Source: Pestalotiopsis fici W106-1 (taxonomy: Eukaryota > Ascomycota > Sordariomycetes > Amphisphaeriales > Sporocadaceae). From it: DNA of 64,000 bases. This document shows, piece after piece, positions 1 through 11,642 of this stretch. The DNA is taken from contig NW_006917099.1 in assembly GCF_000516985.1 (NCBI RefSeq), positions 2,496,685 through 2,560,684 of the forward strand, given 5' to 3'. Position 1 is the first letter of the stretch. Each line of letters starts with the position of its first letter. The notes below the pieces were generated by a model that saw only the letters and a list, made by a program, of their open reading frames with translations, did not search any database and was not told where the DNA came from. The position numbers were made by a program, and so were the translations under genes.

Positions 1-420
1 ATGGGCAAGACTAGAGGTGAGACGTTCATGACAATGCAGCGCGGATATGCGCCCATTACCGCGAGTACGAGTCCCCTGCGTCAGCCCAAAGGTTGCTTTC
101 CAAGTACAATTACATCATTCCGGGTCGTGAGACCATAATCAGGATGCATGGTCCCAGCATGGAGGTGGAACCAAGGCCATGGTGCATCGTCCCCAGAAAC
201 TTTTCTCCTTGCCACGCTAGATTGAGTAGAGGAAACTTCACTGGACTTTTGGGCAGTACATATTCCCGCCAATTCCCACAACATTTGACTCGGACGATCT
301 TCTTTCCAAGATTATCGGGTGAATGATTGTGGGCTTTGATTTGGTCCCGGTCCTGCCAGTCGAGTATAGTCTCTTTACCACCCGTTCTCCCTCTCCGCCA
401 GGACAACTATACAAAGAACC
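1..420. other. upstream region of the first gene
   Basis: No gene is supported here; the short open frames on both strands overlap each other and resemble no family. The last part, with pyrimidine-rich stretches such as the one near 375-400, is likely promoter and 5' leader of the transporter that begins at 421. Confidence 0.5.
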
Positions 421-2448
421 ATGGCCGAGCTAAATGAGAAGCCACAGGTCGACACAGACCAGTCGTCAAACGGCAACGGTCATCGACATGGTTTGAAGCC
501 CGCCAACGAAACTGTTGCAGCCCGCAACGAACGAAAAGAAAAAGATGCCATCGCCGATGGCAAGCGCGAACTCAAAGAGGAGGACTGCGAAGACCAGTTG
601 GGATTTGCCTTCCCAGCGTGGTACAAGTGGTGGATTCTCACTGTCATTTTCCTGGTTCAGACTTCGATGAACTTCAACACTTCTCTATATTCCAACGGAT
701 TGGCCGGTATTTCGGAGCACTTTAATGTCAGCGAGCAGGCTGCTCGTGTAGGTGCCGCCATCTTCCTGGTCTTTTATGCCTTTGGCTGTGAGCTGTGGGC
801 ACCCTGGTCAGAGGAGTTTGGTCGCAAGCCGGTTCTTCAGCTATCACTCTTCTTGGTCAACATCTGGTGTTTGCCCGTTGCTTTGGCCCCCAACTTTGGC
901 AGTCTTTTGGTCGGACGCGCCCTAGGTGGACTGTCATCAGCTGGTGGTAGTGTCACTCTTGGTATGATTGCCGACCTGTTCGATTCGGATCGTCAACAGT
1001 ATGCTGTGGCATTTATCGTCTTTTCCTCTGTTGGCGGCTCCATCCTTGGCCCCATTATTGGTGGTTTTGTTGAGCAGTACCTTGCTTGGCAATGGGCCAT
1101 CTGGATCCAGCTCATCTTTGGTGGATTTGTCCAGATCCTCCATCTGCTCACAGTCCCGGAAACCAGAACGACTATCATGTTGGACAATATTGCCAAGAAG
1201 CGAAGAAAGTCTGGAATCGACCCCAATATATATGGGCCCAATGAGATTGAATCTTTCTGGGACCGTTTCACAGTCAAGGAGTTGATTCACACCTGGCTAC
1301 GACCCTTCCGCATGTTTTTGACCGAGCCGATCGTCCTCACTCTGTCGCTCCTCTCTGGTTTCGCCGATGCGCTGATCTTCATGATGATTCAGTCGTTTGC
1401 TTTGGTCTACAAGCAGTGGGATTTCAATGCATACCAGATTGGTCTGGCCTTTATTCCCATTGGTTTGGGCTATGTCATTGCTTGGTTGTCGTTCATTCCC
1501 GCCATCAAGCGTAACAAGGCTGCGCGTGCGAGAAACCCAGAAGACGAGCACGCGCAGTACGAAGACCGCTTGAAATGGCTTCTTTTCACCGCGCCTTGTC
1601 TACCCATTGGCTTGATTATCTTTGCTTGGACAAGTTCTGGCCCGCCGCTGCACTGGATTGGCACCATGTTTGGATCTTGTATTATTGGCATTGCCAACTA
1701 TGCCATTTACATGGCCACCATTGACTACATGATTTGTGCCTATGGCCCATACTCGGCATCAGCGACTGGAGGTAATGGATGGGCTCGAGATTTCCTGGCT
1801 GGTGTCTTGACAGTTCCTGCGACCCCATTTTACTCCAACATTGGCGCCGAGAAAGGTCGGAATCTGGAGTATGCTTCGACCATCCTCTTTTGTATTTCCG
1901 TCTTGCTGGTGACAGCCGTCTATGTTATTTATTGGAAGGGTCCTGCATTGCGCAAGCGCTCACCCTTTGCTCAGACGCTTGCATCTGGCGCTACGGAGGA
2001 AGGTGGACGTCGTCTGAGTCTTGTCCGCACCCCTTCAAATGTCAAGAAGCCCGGCCCAGGATCGAGGCGCAGTTCGTATGCTGCCAGCAATCGAGCAGCT
2101 GATCGAAGCGCCAGTCGTAATGCCAGCAGAAATGCCAGCCGTGCCAACAGCTTTGAGGGCACTTCGTCATCACAGAACCAAACTCCGGGTGCAGCCACAC
2201 CAACAGTCCATCCTTCTCGACCAGTTGCTCTCGGTGATCGATTTGGTCCTGGTTCAAGGCGTAGCTCATACTACTCTAGCAAGAACGCCGCTAGCCGGAA
2301 TGCTAGTAGGAATGCAAGCCGAAACGCGAGTCGAGATAACAGTCGGAGGAACAGTCTGGAAGATCCGACCACAATTCCTTCGGGTCACGGGCATCCATTG
2401 AACGATCGTTCGGTTCATTTGTCTACAATCCCGTCGGTCCAGCAATGA
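421..2448 (+). CDS. MFS drug/polyamine-type transporter (DHA1-like)
   Basis: An intronless 675-residue membrane transporter of the major facilitator superfamily, expected at the plasma membrane as a proton antiporter. The start has A at -3 (ACCATGG). A hydrophilic N-terminus of about 70 residues precedes the first helix (WWILTVIFLV). The MFS signature EEFGRKPVLQ follows helix 2-3, and LGGLSSAGGSVTLGMIADLF and GSILGPIIGGF match the DHA1 12-helix layout. The second half contains six more hydrophobic segments up to about residue 510. The last 160 residues form a cytoplasmic tail rich in Ser, Arg and Asn with two blocks of tandem NASR units (about residues 560-580 and 620-640). The tail is odd for the family and may be a phosphorylation or basic trafficking region. 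The fold is sure; the substrate is unknown. It lies head-to-tail with a P450 gene 0.5 kb downstream. Confidence 0.9.
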   Translation: MAELNEKPQVDTDQSSNGNGHRHGLKPANETVAARNERKEKDAIADGKRELKEEDCEDQLGFAFPAWYKWWILTVIFLVQTSMNFNTSLYSNGLAGISEHFNVSEQAARVGAAIFLVFYAFGCELWAPWSEEFGRKPVLQLSLFLVNIWCLPVALAPNFGSLLVGRALGGLSSAGGSVTLGMIADLFDSDRQQYAVAFIVFSSVGGSILGPIIGGFVEQYLAWQWAIWIQLIFGGFVQILHLLTVPETRTTIMLDNIAKKRRKSGIDPNIYGPNEIESFWDRFTVKELIHTWLRPFRMFLTEPIVLTLSLLSGFADALIFMMIQSFALVYKQWDFNAYQIGLAFIPIGLGYVIAWLSFIPAIKRNKAARARNPEDEHAQYEDRLKWLLFTAPCLPIGLIIFAWTSSGPPLHWIGTMFGSCIIGIANYAIYMATIDYMICAYGPYSASATGGNGWARDFLAGVLTVPATPFYSNIGAEKGRNLEYASTILFCISVLLVTAVYVIYWKGPALRKRSPFAQTLASGATEEGGRRLSLVRTPSNVKKPGPGSRRSSYAASNRAADRSASRNASRNASRANSFEGTSSSQNQTPGAATPTVHPSRPVALGDRFGPGSRRSSYYSSKNAASRNASRNASRNASRDNSRRNSLEDPTTIPSGHGHPLNDRSVHLSTIPSVQQ

Positions 2449-2965
2449 TACTCCAAACAGGCATGTGAGTGGCAAGGGAACATTGTTTAATTAAAATGAC
2501 GCAAAACCATCATTCATGATAGCATAGCATTTGGAGGAGTTTGTTGGGGAAAAGATACCCCGACCGTTGTGCTTGATAGATATTTACACTATTGATCTTC
2601 ACTGTTTATTTCACAAAACCTTATTCTCCAAGTCCTCATGATATCTCGTGTGAGTGGCTAGATTGGTCCGAGTCGCACTTTTTTACACCACGACATGCGT
2701 GCGGGGATTGCGCAAAAGGATAGGAAAGCTGCATACCCGCTGGCGTCATGCCATGGTGGCATTGGTGGCGTGTAGGTCGGCAGATGAGAATACTATCTTG
2801 ATTGGTTCTGCATCCATCACTTGTCGTGTATGTCTGATATGATATAGCAATGGCGCATGAATACTCGCTATTTGAGTAGGACAACTCGCCCTCACCCTTC
2901 GCTGACTATGGCGAGTTGTTTACACAGTGACATTTCGACTCTGTACGTTTTTTTCCTCCCTCGAA
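2449..2965. other. spacer between transporter and P450
   Basis: About 500 bp with no supported gene. It should hold the 3' end of the transporter mRNA and the promoter of the P450 gene. An in-frame ATG at 2927 lies 13 codons upstream of the start chosen for the P450. Confidence 0.5.
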
Positions 2966-4778
2966 ATGTCTCTGCTGAGTTACATCGAGTTCTCGTCATT
3001 TTCTTTATTTATGTCCGTATTAGCAGCTTGCGCAGCAGTATTGTTCACCCGGCTATTCTGTAATATTTACTTTCATCCATTGTCGGAGTTTTCTGGGCCT
3101 TGGTATGCTGCAGCAACGTCATTGACAGACGCAGTAATTTCTCTTCGTAAAGGAGAGCCTGAGTGGTTACTCGATTTGACCAAGAAGTATGGGAGTATGT
3201 GAGTTTCAGACATAAGAGGCAGAGCATATCTGACAAATTCCACGATAGCTGATAAACCGATTCGAGTCGCACCTACCATGTTGCTCTTCCCTCGGCCTTC
3301 GGCACTAAAGGACATATACGGTGACCCTTCAATGAACCTGAAGTCGGAATTATATGGAACTGGCGCTCTCGGTCCTCCAGCCCTCTTCAGTACTCGCGAT
3401 GGAAAGACTCATCAATTGTTGCGCAAGGCCCTGGGTGGAAGTCAGGTATGTAATTCAAGAATAGAAAGAACCTTCGCAGCAACTAAACTATAAGTGGTCA
3501 ATCGGCTTCTTGAAAAAGACCTGGGAAGACCGAATCGACGATCAGGTCAATCTCTTTGTGGAACAAATGGCCAAGCTGGCCGACGGTTGTCGTGATATAG
3601 TGCTATCCGACAAGGTCGCGTGAGTTGATCGGTCTTGTTCGAGTGACATGTGCTGAATTCTTGATATAGGGAATTTGCCGCAGACATTATTACCATGGTC
3701 TCCTTCACTCAGCCATGGGGATTTGTTCGTAATGGCCGTGACGAACGTGGTCTTCTCGAGTCTTGGCGTATCGGTCTCCCATTCTTTGGTCTTGCTGGTC
3801 GGTGGCGATGGTTTCGACAAAACATCATTGCCAATGACGCATTGGCAAAGTTCTTTCTCCCTAAAATGAGCGACAAAAAGGGCATGGGTTACCTCTATGT
3901 ACAAGCTGATCGGGAAGTATCAAGCAGGGAGAGGAAGATGCAGGAAGAGGGAGGAAGCTTCCTGGAGCGACCTGACTATTTACAGTAGTAAGTGTGCATG
4001 GAGCTGTGGTATAGTGACGCTCCTACTGACGTCAAAAAGCTGCGTGGAGGCCCGCGATGCAATTACGGGCCAGAATCTGACTCCGATTCAGAAAAGAGCT
4101 CATGTGACTCTCTTGATCCAAGCAGGGGCTGACACTACTGCAACGGCTCTGGGAAGCACGCTACGCTTCCTATTGATGCATCCCAGGGTTCTGGAAAAGG
4201 TGAAAGCCGAAGTTGACACGGCGGATGCGGCAGGAAAGCTCAGCAATCCCATAGCGTACGAAGAGTCCCGACAGCTTCTACCATACTTTGGAGCATGTAT
4301 AAAAGAGTCGTTGCGGCTGAACCCACCAGCACCAAATCTTTTTGCGCGCGTCGTTCCTCCAGATGGCAAGACTATTGATGGAGTGTTTGTGCCAGGACAT
4401 ACAGAAGTCACGTCTGTTTCGTACATAGTCCAAAGGGACCCGGTACTTTACTCTCCAGATCCAGAGGCATATCGCCCAGAACGGTGGGTTGAACAAGACG
4501 CGGATAAATTATCAGAAATGGAGGCTAGCCAATTCGTTTTTGGTACTGGACCAAGGGTTTGCCTGGGAAAGGATATTGCCACGATGGAATTATGGAAACT
4601 TCTGCCTCAGGTAAAGTTGTCTCTTTTTGTAGTGAATCTAAAATTAACAATGATTTAGATTATTCGCTCTTTTGATATTCAACTGGTTGAGAAGGGATCA
4701 TATATTGTTGCAGGCGGCGTAGCGTATAATCAAGGATTGATTGCAAGACTGACATTGAGGGCTCAAGCAGGAAAATAA
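2966..4778 (+). CDS. cytochrome P450 monooxygenase
   Basis: Six exons: 2966-3194, 3249-3445, 3495-3619, 3670-3987, 4040-4610, 4659-4778, giving about 519 residues. Introns are 40-54 nt with GTATGT, GTGAGT or GTAAGT donors, and phases agree across every join. The N-terminus has a membrane anchor (FSLFMSVLAACAAVLFTRLF) followed by the FHPLSEFSGPWYAA hinge. The I-helix reads LIQAGADTTATALGS with the acid-Thr pair. ExxR is KESLRL. The PERW meander precedes the heme loop FVFGTGPRVCLGKDIA, whose Cys is the iron ligand. All P450 landmarks are present and spaced normally, so the enzyme should be active at the ER membrane. The overall look is that of the fungal pisatin-demethylase/benzoate-hydroxylase-like P450s, but the substrate cannot be read. 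Its 3' end faces a second P450 only 96 bp away. Confidence 0.9.
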
Positions 4779-4874
4779 CAGATGGGTTGAACAGCCAAGG
4801 TCACGGGACTATATTACCGAGAACGCAGGAAATATTCGGGTCAATACCTAGTAGTTTCATGGAGCTGCTCATTG

Positions 4875-6874
4875 TCATATGCTTTGAGAACCACTACTCC
4901 CACTTTCTCTCCCACTCGATTCAGAAGTATCACTTCCGCCCAGTGACTGAGCTTCATCCTCTTCATACATTTTGAATTCTCGCTCGAAATTCAGCACTCC
5001 AAGAGTTGCATCACCGGCTTCCCGTCTTTTCGTTTCCACGTCGTCTTCGCCTCTACCGCGATTCCACATCTGAAGCAACTCTCTCTCAACGGCATCAGAT
5101 CGTGGCACAGCATCAAACTCGAATGGTGCCGGCTTCGCGATCAACAGTGGCGAGAAATCATCCCAATGCACACCAATCTCGGACCCATCGACGCGTCGCT
5201 TCTTTATGATATCAAACGCCCAAGCAATACCTCCCATGGCAAGAAAAAGATCCTGTTCGACGATCGGTACGCCTTGACACGTCCGACGACCAAAGCCGAA
5301 CTGGGAAAATCCATTCAGGCAGGGGTACTGCGTCAGCGGCTCCTTGAATGTAGGATAGGCGGGCTCAAGCCAGCGCGCAGGGTTGAACATCTCTGCATTC
5401 GGATACATCTTTTCATCGCGGGTAATGCCCCTGTGGCGGCGGTCAGCATTTCTTCTTCTTCTCGGTCTTAGTGTGACCCCTCGGATGTCCGTAGTTCAGG
5501 AGAGGCTGCAGACGGGTGTCGTGGCATTGATGCGCACTACTGCTAGTGCACTCAGCCTCAAACACCACATGGTGTGAGGCAAATGGACTTACCATTCCAA
5601 GGCGTGGATTGTCGCTCCTTTGGGAATAAAATATCCGTTCCACACATCATCTGCCTCTGTGGCATGAGGGATTCCGGTAGGGACAGGAGGACGCCAACGA
5701 ATGACCTCCTTGACCACTGCCCTCAATAGTGGCATCTTTTCGCGGTCTTCCCATGCAGGACAGTTTCCTTGACAGACCTCGTCGATCTCTGCCTGTAGTC
5801 TTGACTGCCAACTTGGGTAATGTAGCATAGCAAGTAAAAAGCTTTGGATGGGTGACCCAATGGTCAAAGCCCCAGCAATCGCCATTTGCCCGACAACGTA
5901 TGATGCCTCAGCTTCACTGCCCCATTTGATCCCGTCTGGTTGGTTTGTCAATTTGTTGATGAATGTGTTCACGAAACTTGGTTGCGCTGTACCGTCGTTG
6001 ATACGTTCATGAACATAACCGACGTTATTCTTCCAGGCTGCCGCCTCTTCCTCATGCCTGGCAAATTCTTTTTGTTTCCACGGAGACATGAAGAATGGTA
6101 TGTGTCTAAGGCATGAAATGACATTTGGTAGGGCACCGGCTGGTGAAATGGTTTCAAGTAAGCCAAATGTTGTTTTGCGCAACAAGTCTGCCGGATGAGT
6201 ACTGCCCCATGAGAGGCGTGAGACTGTACGTGCTGTAAACTGTTCAATGTATTCCCGATACTGCGAGGGATCTCGTGAGAGGAGATATAGAAATCTATCG
6301 CGCTCTTTGGTTGGGTAGTCATGAAGGCTGGCATTCGCAGAGGTCGTCATCAATTGCTGAGCAAGTTTTCGTTGCCGTTTCCATGTTTCTGCCGTTGTCG
6401 TTGGACGATGAATCTAATTGGATCCAGACGGATATGGCACTTACCATTGCGACCGTGAAGAGCGAGATATTCTCCAGCATATCGGTTATTGGGCAGATTC
6501 GGTATCATGGGACGGTCAGAATACGTTGCTGCCCTCTTGGATAGCAGCTCGTGTGCAATCTCTTCTGATGTTATCCAGACATGGATTGACCCAAACATGC
6601 TTTGTTGGTAGATCGGCCCATACTCTCGACTCCACTCGTAAAATTTGAGCCAAGTCTTTTCTGCAGGAACATCATGGATTCGACCGACGAGAGGAAGACC
6701 TTGATCTTTGTAAGAGGCTTTGTTACGAGAGGTGGAGAGTATTGAAAGTAACAAACCTTTGGGGCCTGGCAGTGGTCGAGCACCAAAAGGTATGGCACTT
6801 TTATTGAATCTCCCGAAGAGAAAGACAGCGGAGATGATGAGAATAACCCCCAAACTTATGAGGAGAAAAGACAT
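4875..6874 (-). CDS. cytochrome P450 monooxygenase with atypical I-helix
   Basis: Four exons on the minus strand: 6874-6757, 6699-6445, 6388-5593, 5430-4875; about 574 residues. Phases agree at each join. One join restores LPGPKGLPLVGRIHDVP, the canonical proline hinge. Start ATG 6874 opens directly into the anchor FLLISLGVILIISAVFLFG; another in-frame ATG lies 7 codons upstream. ExxR is KEVIRW; the PARW meander and heme loop FGFGRRTCQG are intact. The I-helix reads AIAGALTIGSPIQSF: the usual acidic residue before the conserved Thr is Leu. The C-terminus runs about 85 residues past the last P450 motif and is acidic and Ser/Gly rich, longer than usual. The type resembles fungal O-methylsterigmatocystin-oxidoreductase-like P450s. 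It is convergent with the preceding P450, and with the MFS gene the three could belong to one small secondary-metabolism or detoxification set (inference). Confidence 0.88.
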
Positions 6875-8413
6875 GGTCGTGTGTTGTCTCTGCAATCAAC
6901 CCGAGAAGAATCTTTTACACGTATAATGGAATGGATGAATTATGGGTAGGAGAACCAAAGACTAGAAAGAATAACAATAGCGAATATCTATCCGTACTTA
7001 TTGTCTTGGGAAGCGGATCCTTCAGCCCTATCGTGTCATGAACCCAGAATCAAACATGATGACTTTGCGGAAAGGACCCAGAACGGGTTGACCAATCGAT
7101 TTGGCTGACCCCTTCACTTGATGCTATGAGACCCAATACATTTACGCTGCGCAGCAACTTGACTCGATGTACCCTGCTCATCGCTGCTTCGCGGCCTGAG
7201 ACGATCCACTAATAATTCAATCTAAAATCTCCACTTGATGGACGATTTAGATGAGACTTGATGGTTGAACAACACGCAGTGACGTTGACCGTATGTTGCA
7301 TTGGCAGATGTCCGAGCGCCCAAGTATTATGCTCACATAATCAAACATCAGTCAGTCTTGCGTACCTCAACGGCGTGAACAGAATGAAAGGAGTGTAAGC
7401 ATTTGCGATCTTTGATCTTCTCTCTACTCGATAGAAGAACATACATTGTACCTATCCGATCGGAAGTAGCTGTTAAATGGATCAAAAGAGGATCTGCATC
7501 AGCCGTCAAGCCGTCAAGCCACGCCATACCTCCGGAGTTGCTTTTCTTGCTCGACTCTGCGAGAGTTCAATGATATTATGGCCTCGTTGACTTGTATGCC
7601 TACCTACCTAGTACGCAAGGGTAAACTCGAAGTCGAGTTTTCATATTGAGTATAAGAGATCCACTACAGCGCATGGACTATTGTGTCTCTAGTTTGAGAG
7701 CCATCCGAGCTTCTGAAACATGAACATGATATGAACTCAACCAGAAAAAGGGTCCCCATCGGAGGACCGGTTGGTCGGACGAAGCATAGACCATAATCAG
7801 TACCGGATATGATGGAATTGTCTTCTACTTTTTCAAGTTCTTACTGGCACTCGGATCGCAGGGCAATTATTTGCTTAGGTCGTTTCACCACGGTGCCCAC
7901 AGTGAGCTTGACTTTTGATCTGAGATTCTAGGCGGGACTGCCAACGACGAACGATGTCTGACCTTTCTAGCTAGTCGAGAAAATCACTCCAGTCACTGCA
8001 TTAATTATCCCCATATTCCTCAACACGGGGGTCCAAGTATTAGCTGGGCGCCTGCAACGCCAGACCCTGCTTACGAGTGCGACTTAGCCAAATTTTCGGC
8101 ATAGTCTAGTGGCTGCGATACATTGGTTGCAGCTCATGTCTCAGGCACTCACGAACACGTATGTTGCTCATACTGATTATGGATGAGTGAGTCTTTGTCG
8201 CCCTAGTCGGAACGCACAGCAGAACCAGTTCTGATTTCAGCGACTCGTGCTCATTGGACGTCTGGACAGCACATTTACTCGTAGAGAATCTGACGAAATT
8301 GTATTCTCTCAATATTGTGTTATTTTGTGTCTATAGACGTTCTGATTTAGGGTATCTTTTTTCTTTTCATATTCAAGTCCATTCTGGACTATGGAGCCAA
8401 ATGAGGATCAAAA
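6875..8413. other. 1.5-kb intergenic region, nothing recognised
   Basis: This stretch lies between the start of the second P450 (minus strand) and the 3' end of the arginyl-tRNA synthetase gene (minus strand). Open frames are short, unrelated to known families and lack splice continuity. I see no tRNA box pattern and no repeat. Confidence 0.5.
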
Positions 8414-10872
8414 TTACATTCTGCAGATTGTGTTAGTTACTCTGTCATGATCGTCATTGCAGTATTATACTAACCTCTCGACAGGCGACAAACCAAGCAG
8501 ACGCATGGCATTGTTCAATGTGATACGGGCACAGTCATAGAGTGCCATACGGGCCTTCATCAACTCAGGCTCGCTACCAACAATACGAAGGTGGTCGTAA
8601 CTGGCACTCAGCGCGTGCGTCATCTTGAATAGATAGGTCATAACGGTAGTGGGCTCCAGAGTTCGGAGCGTGTTGGAAACAACGTCAGGCCATTGCGACA
8701 GTACTCTGACAAGGTCGACGGCGTGAGACTCAGTCAGCAGCGAGAGGTCCGCAGTTGCGAGCTCTTCGTCTGTGAGGGACACACGGCGAGTAATGGAGCA
8801 CAGTCGAGCATGGGCGTACTGGAGGTACGGGCCAGTGTCTCCTTCAAACGAAGTCATGGCGTTCATGTTGAACTCGTAGTTGTTGATTCTATAACAGTTA
8901 GCGAATGAATAAGAATTAGAGTGTGGTCTACTTACCGCTTGCCTGTCATGTCTTGAACCATGACACTGCTGATACCCAAAGTATCGGCTACAGCTTCGGG
9001 GTTCTCGACTTGGTTGTACTTGTCCTCATTCTTGCGCATGACGGTGTGCATGTGCTCACCAACGTCGCGAAGGATATCATTCAAGAACTTGACAGTTCCC
9101 TTGCGTGTGCTCATACCAAGAACCATGCCAAAGTTAATGTGCTGTACCTTGGCAGCAATGTCCTTGTAACCCATGAGCTCCACCACCTTGAAGAATTGCT
9201 TGCAGTGCAAATCCTGCTGCGAGGCAATGACGTAGATCATTTGGTCAAAGTTGTACTTTTCGTGGCGGTTCAGGAGCTCGCTAATGTCGCGGGTGAGGTA
9301 CAAAGCGGTGCCGTCTCTCTTTCGCAGGATGGCCTTGCCCAGGTTCTTGCCGGCCTTGCCCTGGATGTGCTTGGAGAAATCGATCAGGAGAGCACCACCG
9401 TCTTCCTCGGTCAAACCCATATCAGCCATCTTCTTGGCAGCTGCCTGCATATCCGCTTCAGGGACCTGGCTCTCTCCAGAGTACTCGTCGAAGCGGATGT
9501 TGAGTCGTGCGTAGGTCTGCTTGTACTTCTCAATCGAAAGGTCACGGAACCGCTTCCACAGAGCCAAGGCCTCGGGCTCGCCATCGCTCATTTGCTTGAA
9601 GTAACGACGAGCTTGCTCATCAGTACCTTCGTCGAGGATTGCTTGAGCCTCTGCTTCCTTGCCCTCGCTCTTGAGCTTGTCGGCCTGTTCCTTCTCTGCA
9701 GCGGTATCTTGGTTGATCCTGACATAAACATTGAACAGGTGGTTGATCGGGTCCTTGAGAAGCTCCTCCTCGCTACCGTACTTTTTGAATCCCAATGCCA
9801 GCACACCGTACTGCTTGCCCCAATCGCCCAAGTAGTTGATGCGAACCACGTCCCAGCCGGCGGCCTCGTAGAGGTTGGCAAGGAAACCACCAATAATTGT
9901 GCTTCGCAAGTGACCGGCGTGGAAGGGTTTGGCAATATTAGGCGAAGAAAACTCAATGACGATGCGCTTCTTGCCCTTGGAAGGGTCGTTCGGGTCCTTG
10001 AGACCAGGAATCTTGTTGGAGCCGTATTGTGTCTTATTGGCCCGGATCAAAGGGATGACGGTGCGAGCGAGGGGGCCAGCCTTGAAGAAGAATGGCATAA
10101 AGGTGCCATTCTGGACTGGCTTGTGAACGAGAGGCGACTCGGGCCACTATGGGCACACACAATGTCAACATCCGGCAAGACACTTCGAAAGCACAAAACG
10201 AGGGGAATATCAACCAACCTGCTCGAGCCACTGCTTGCCCAACTCTTCAGGCTTGCCCTTTACGCGCAGCGCCGGGATGGCCAGCACCAAGTCGCCCTTG
10301 TCCAAGGACATTGTCCATTGTACAGCATTGTAGATGATCTTTGTGTCGACACCGGTAATCTTGTGCAGGATCGACGTGATGTGAGAGCGGTAAATGTCGA
10401 CAGGGTTGATCTCGGGATAGCAATTTGGGTACTTGTCCAACGGAGGCAGACTCAAGTCCTTGAGCTGCTGGGTGACATTGTCGACCGAAGAGGCGTCGGT
10501 GGCCATATTTGCGACTGCACCCGTATGAGAATTTTGAAAAGAGATGTTCCGGCTTGTTCTAGTAGAAGTGGAAAATGCAGATGAAGCCGAACGCAAATTC
10601 AGGTCCCGGCGCCGATGCTGTTTGTGAGGATACTGATATTGGCGATGGTGGGGTACCGGTCGAGAAAGAAAATGTTGGCGGGGTAAAAATTGTAGGTGGG
10701 ACGACTGGGCCTGGCCACGAGCCCGGGGCGGCGCTGGGCAATGGACGGCCGACGCGATGTCAAGCGCGCAAGGGAAAGATTTGATAGATGTCGCCCAAAA
10801 GTTGGCTGCTCTAGCAAGCCGCACTGCACGAAGTGGAGGATGCGATATTTGTTGAGTTACTGGTATCTTCAT
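8414..10872 (-). CDS. arginyl-tRNA synthetase, probably cytosolic and mitochondrial
   Basis: This enzyme charges tRNA-Arg with arginine. Exons on the minus strand: 10872 (or 10506)-10219, 10146-8936, 8888-8475, 8420-8414. The last exon is only 7 nt and supplies the final Met and stop, giving the family-typical end PVERM; its intron has an ACTAACAC branch site and CAG acceptor. The class I signature is AKPFHAGHLRS (HIGH-type), the KMSK region is GMSTRKG, and the DALR-type anticodon-binding domain lies at the C-terminus. From ATG 10506 the protein is 639 residues, normal for the cytosolic form. The same frame stays open to ATG 10872 and adds 122 residues that are rich in Arg and Ser with almost no acids (for example SSAFSTSTRTSRN), which looks like a mitochondrial presequence. 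One gene serving both compartments is the natural reading; the initiation sites need transcript data. Confidence 0.93.
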
Positions 10873-10893
10873 GGGACTAGATATTCCAAGGAC

Positions 10894-11202
10894 CTATGCC
10901 GGTCCAGCTCTTCCTTTTGTTGCTTGTGCAATGTGACTCATCTGCTCCTTGGGGTTCAGGAACGCGTTCACAGTCGCCCATACGCTCGACTTTCCAGTGT
11001 TAGCAGCGACTTCGAGACCCCAACCGGCTGGAGGAGTCATTGCGGTCCGGTGTTTCTCCGGCAGCCTCAGTCTCGTTTCCAGGGTCAAAATCCATGCTGA
11101 GTGAAGATGATCAATTATTCGCCATGCCAACATGAACAAGAAACTGCGCACCTTCTTGACTCATATCGACCAGGCTACTTACATTATCTGTACATCTGTC
11201 AT
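10894..11202 (-). other. possible short coding segments upstream of ArgRS
   Basis: Two overlapping minus-strand frames here have coding-like codon use. One could be spliced from 11202-11183 (GTAAGT donor) to 11096-11000, giving a 38-residue peptide beginning MTDVQIIMDFDPG. The other, ending at TAG 10894 and containing VNAFLNPKEQMSHIAQ, has no obvious start. They lie on the same strand and just upstream of the long ArgRS start, so they may be a small gene, an upstream open frame in the leader, or chance. I recognise no family. Confidence 0.2.
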
Positions 11203-11642
11203 CCTTTTGCTGCTGTCTATTTACGTTTGACGTTGGTTAAGGTAGTTTGTTCCTGGCTGGTATTGCACTAGAAGGGCTGCTCTTGTGTTAGCGACGGAGC
11301 ACCGTGGCGACCTGTTGAAAAATCACATTTCAATTATACTGACAAGGTATACACAGCCGTAGCCTTGAAAAATAATAGGAAGAATGAAATGCCATTTTAC
11401 AAATATGATAATAATTTNNNNNNNNNNNNNNNNNNNNNNNNNNNNNNNNNNNNNNNNNNNNNNNNNNNNNNNNNNNNNNNNNNNNNNNNNNNNNNNNNNN
11501 NNNNNNNNNNNNNNNNNTTTGTTTCTTTACCATTAAATATTAAAAAACAAACGACCATGAACTGTCCTGCATGGTTGAGGTAAATTTGCTTATTGATCAT
11601 ATGAATCCCCCCACCCCCCCAACACGAGATACTTGATAGTCC
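11203..11642. other. intergenic region containing the assembly gap
   Basis: No gene is supported here. The sequence around the gap is AT-rich and low in complexity, and a poly-C-rich stretch lies near 11608-11620, just 3' of the reductase gene. Confidence 0.5.
11418..11517. other. assembly gap (100 N)
   Basis: Exactly 100 consecutive N, the conventional placeholder for a scaffold gap of unknown size. The flanks are AT-rich and unique in the window. Open frames that run through the N are artefacts. Confidence 0.99.

Noticed and set aside
8923..10584. 553-codon open frame on the plus strand
   Set aside because: It lies antisense to the well-supported ArgRS gene and its protein has no family features; it is a by-product of codon bias.
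11330..11600. open frames crossing the N run
   Set aside because: They consist mainly of undetermined bases from the assembly gap.
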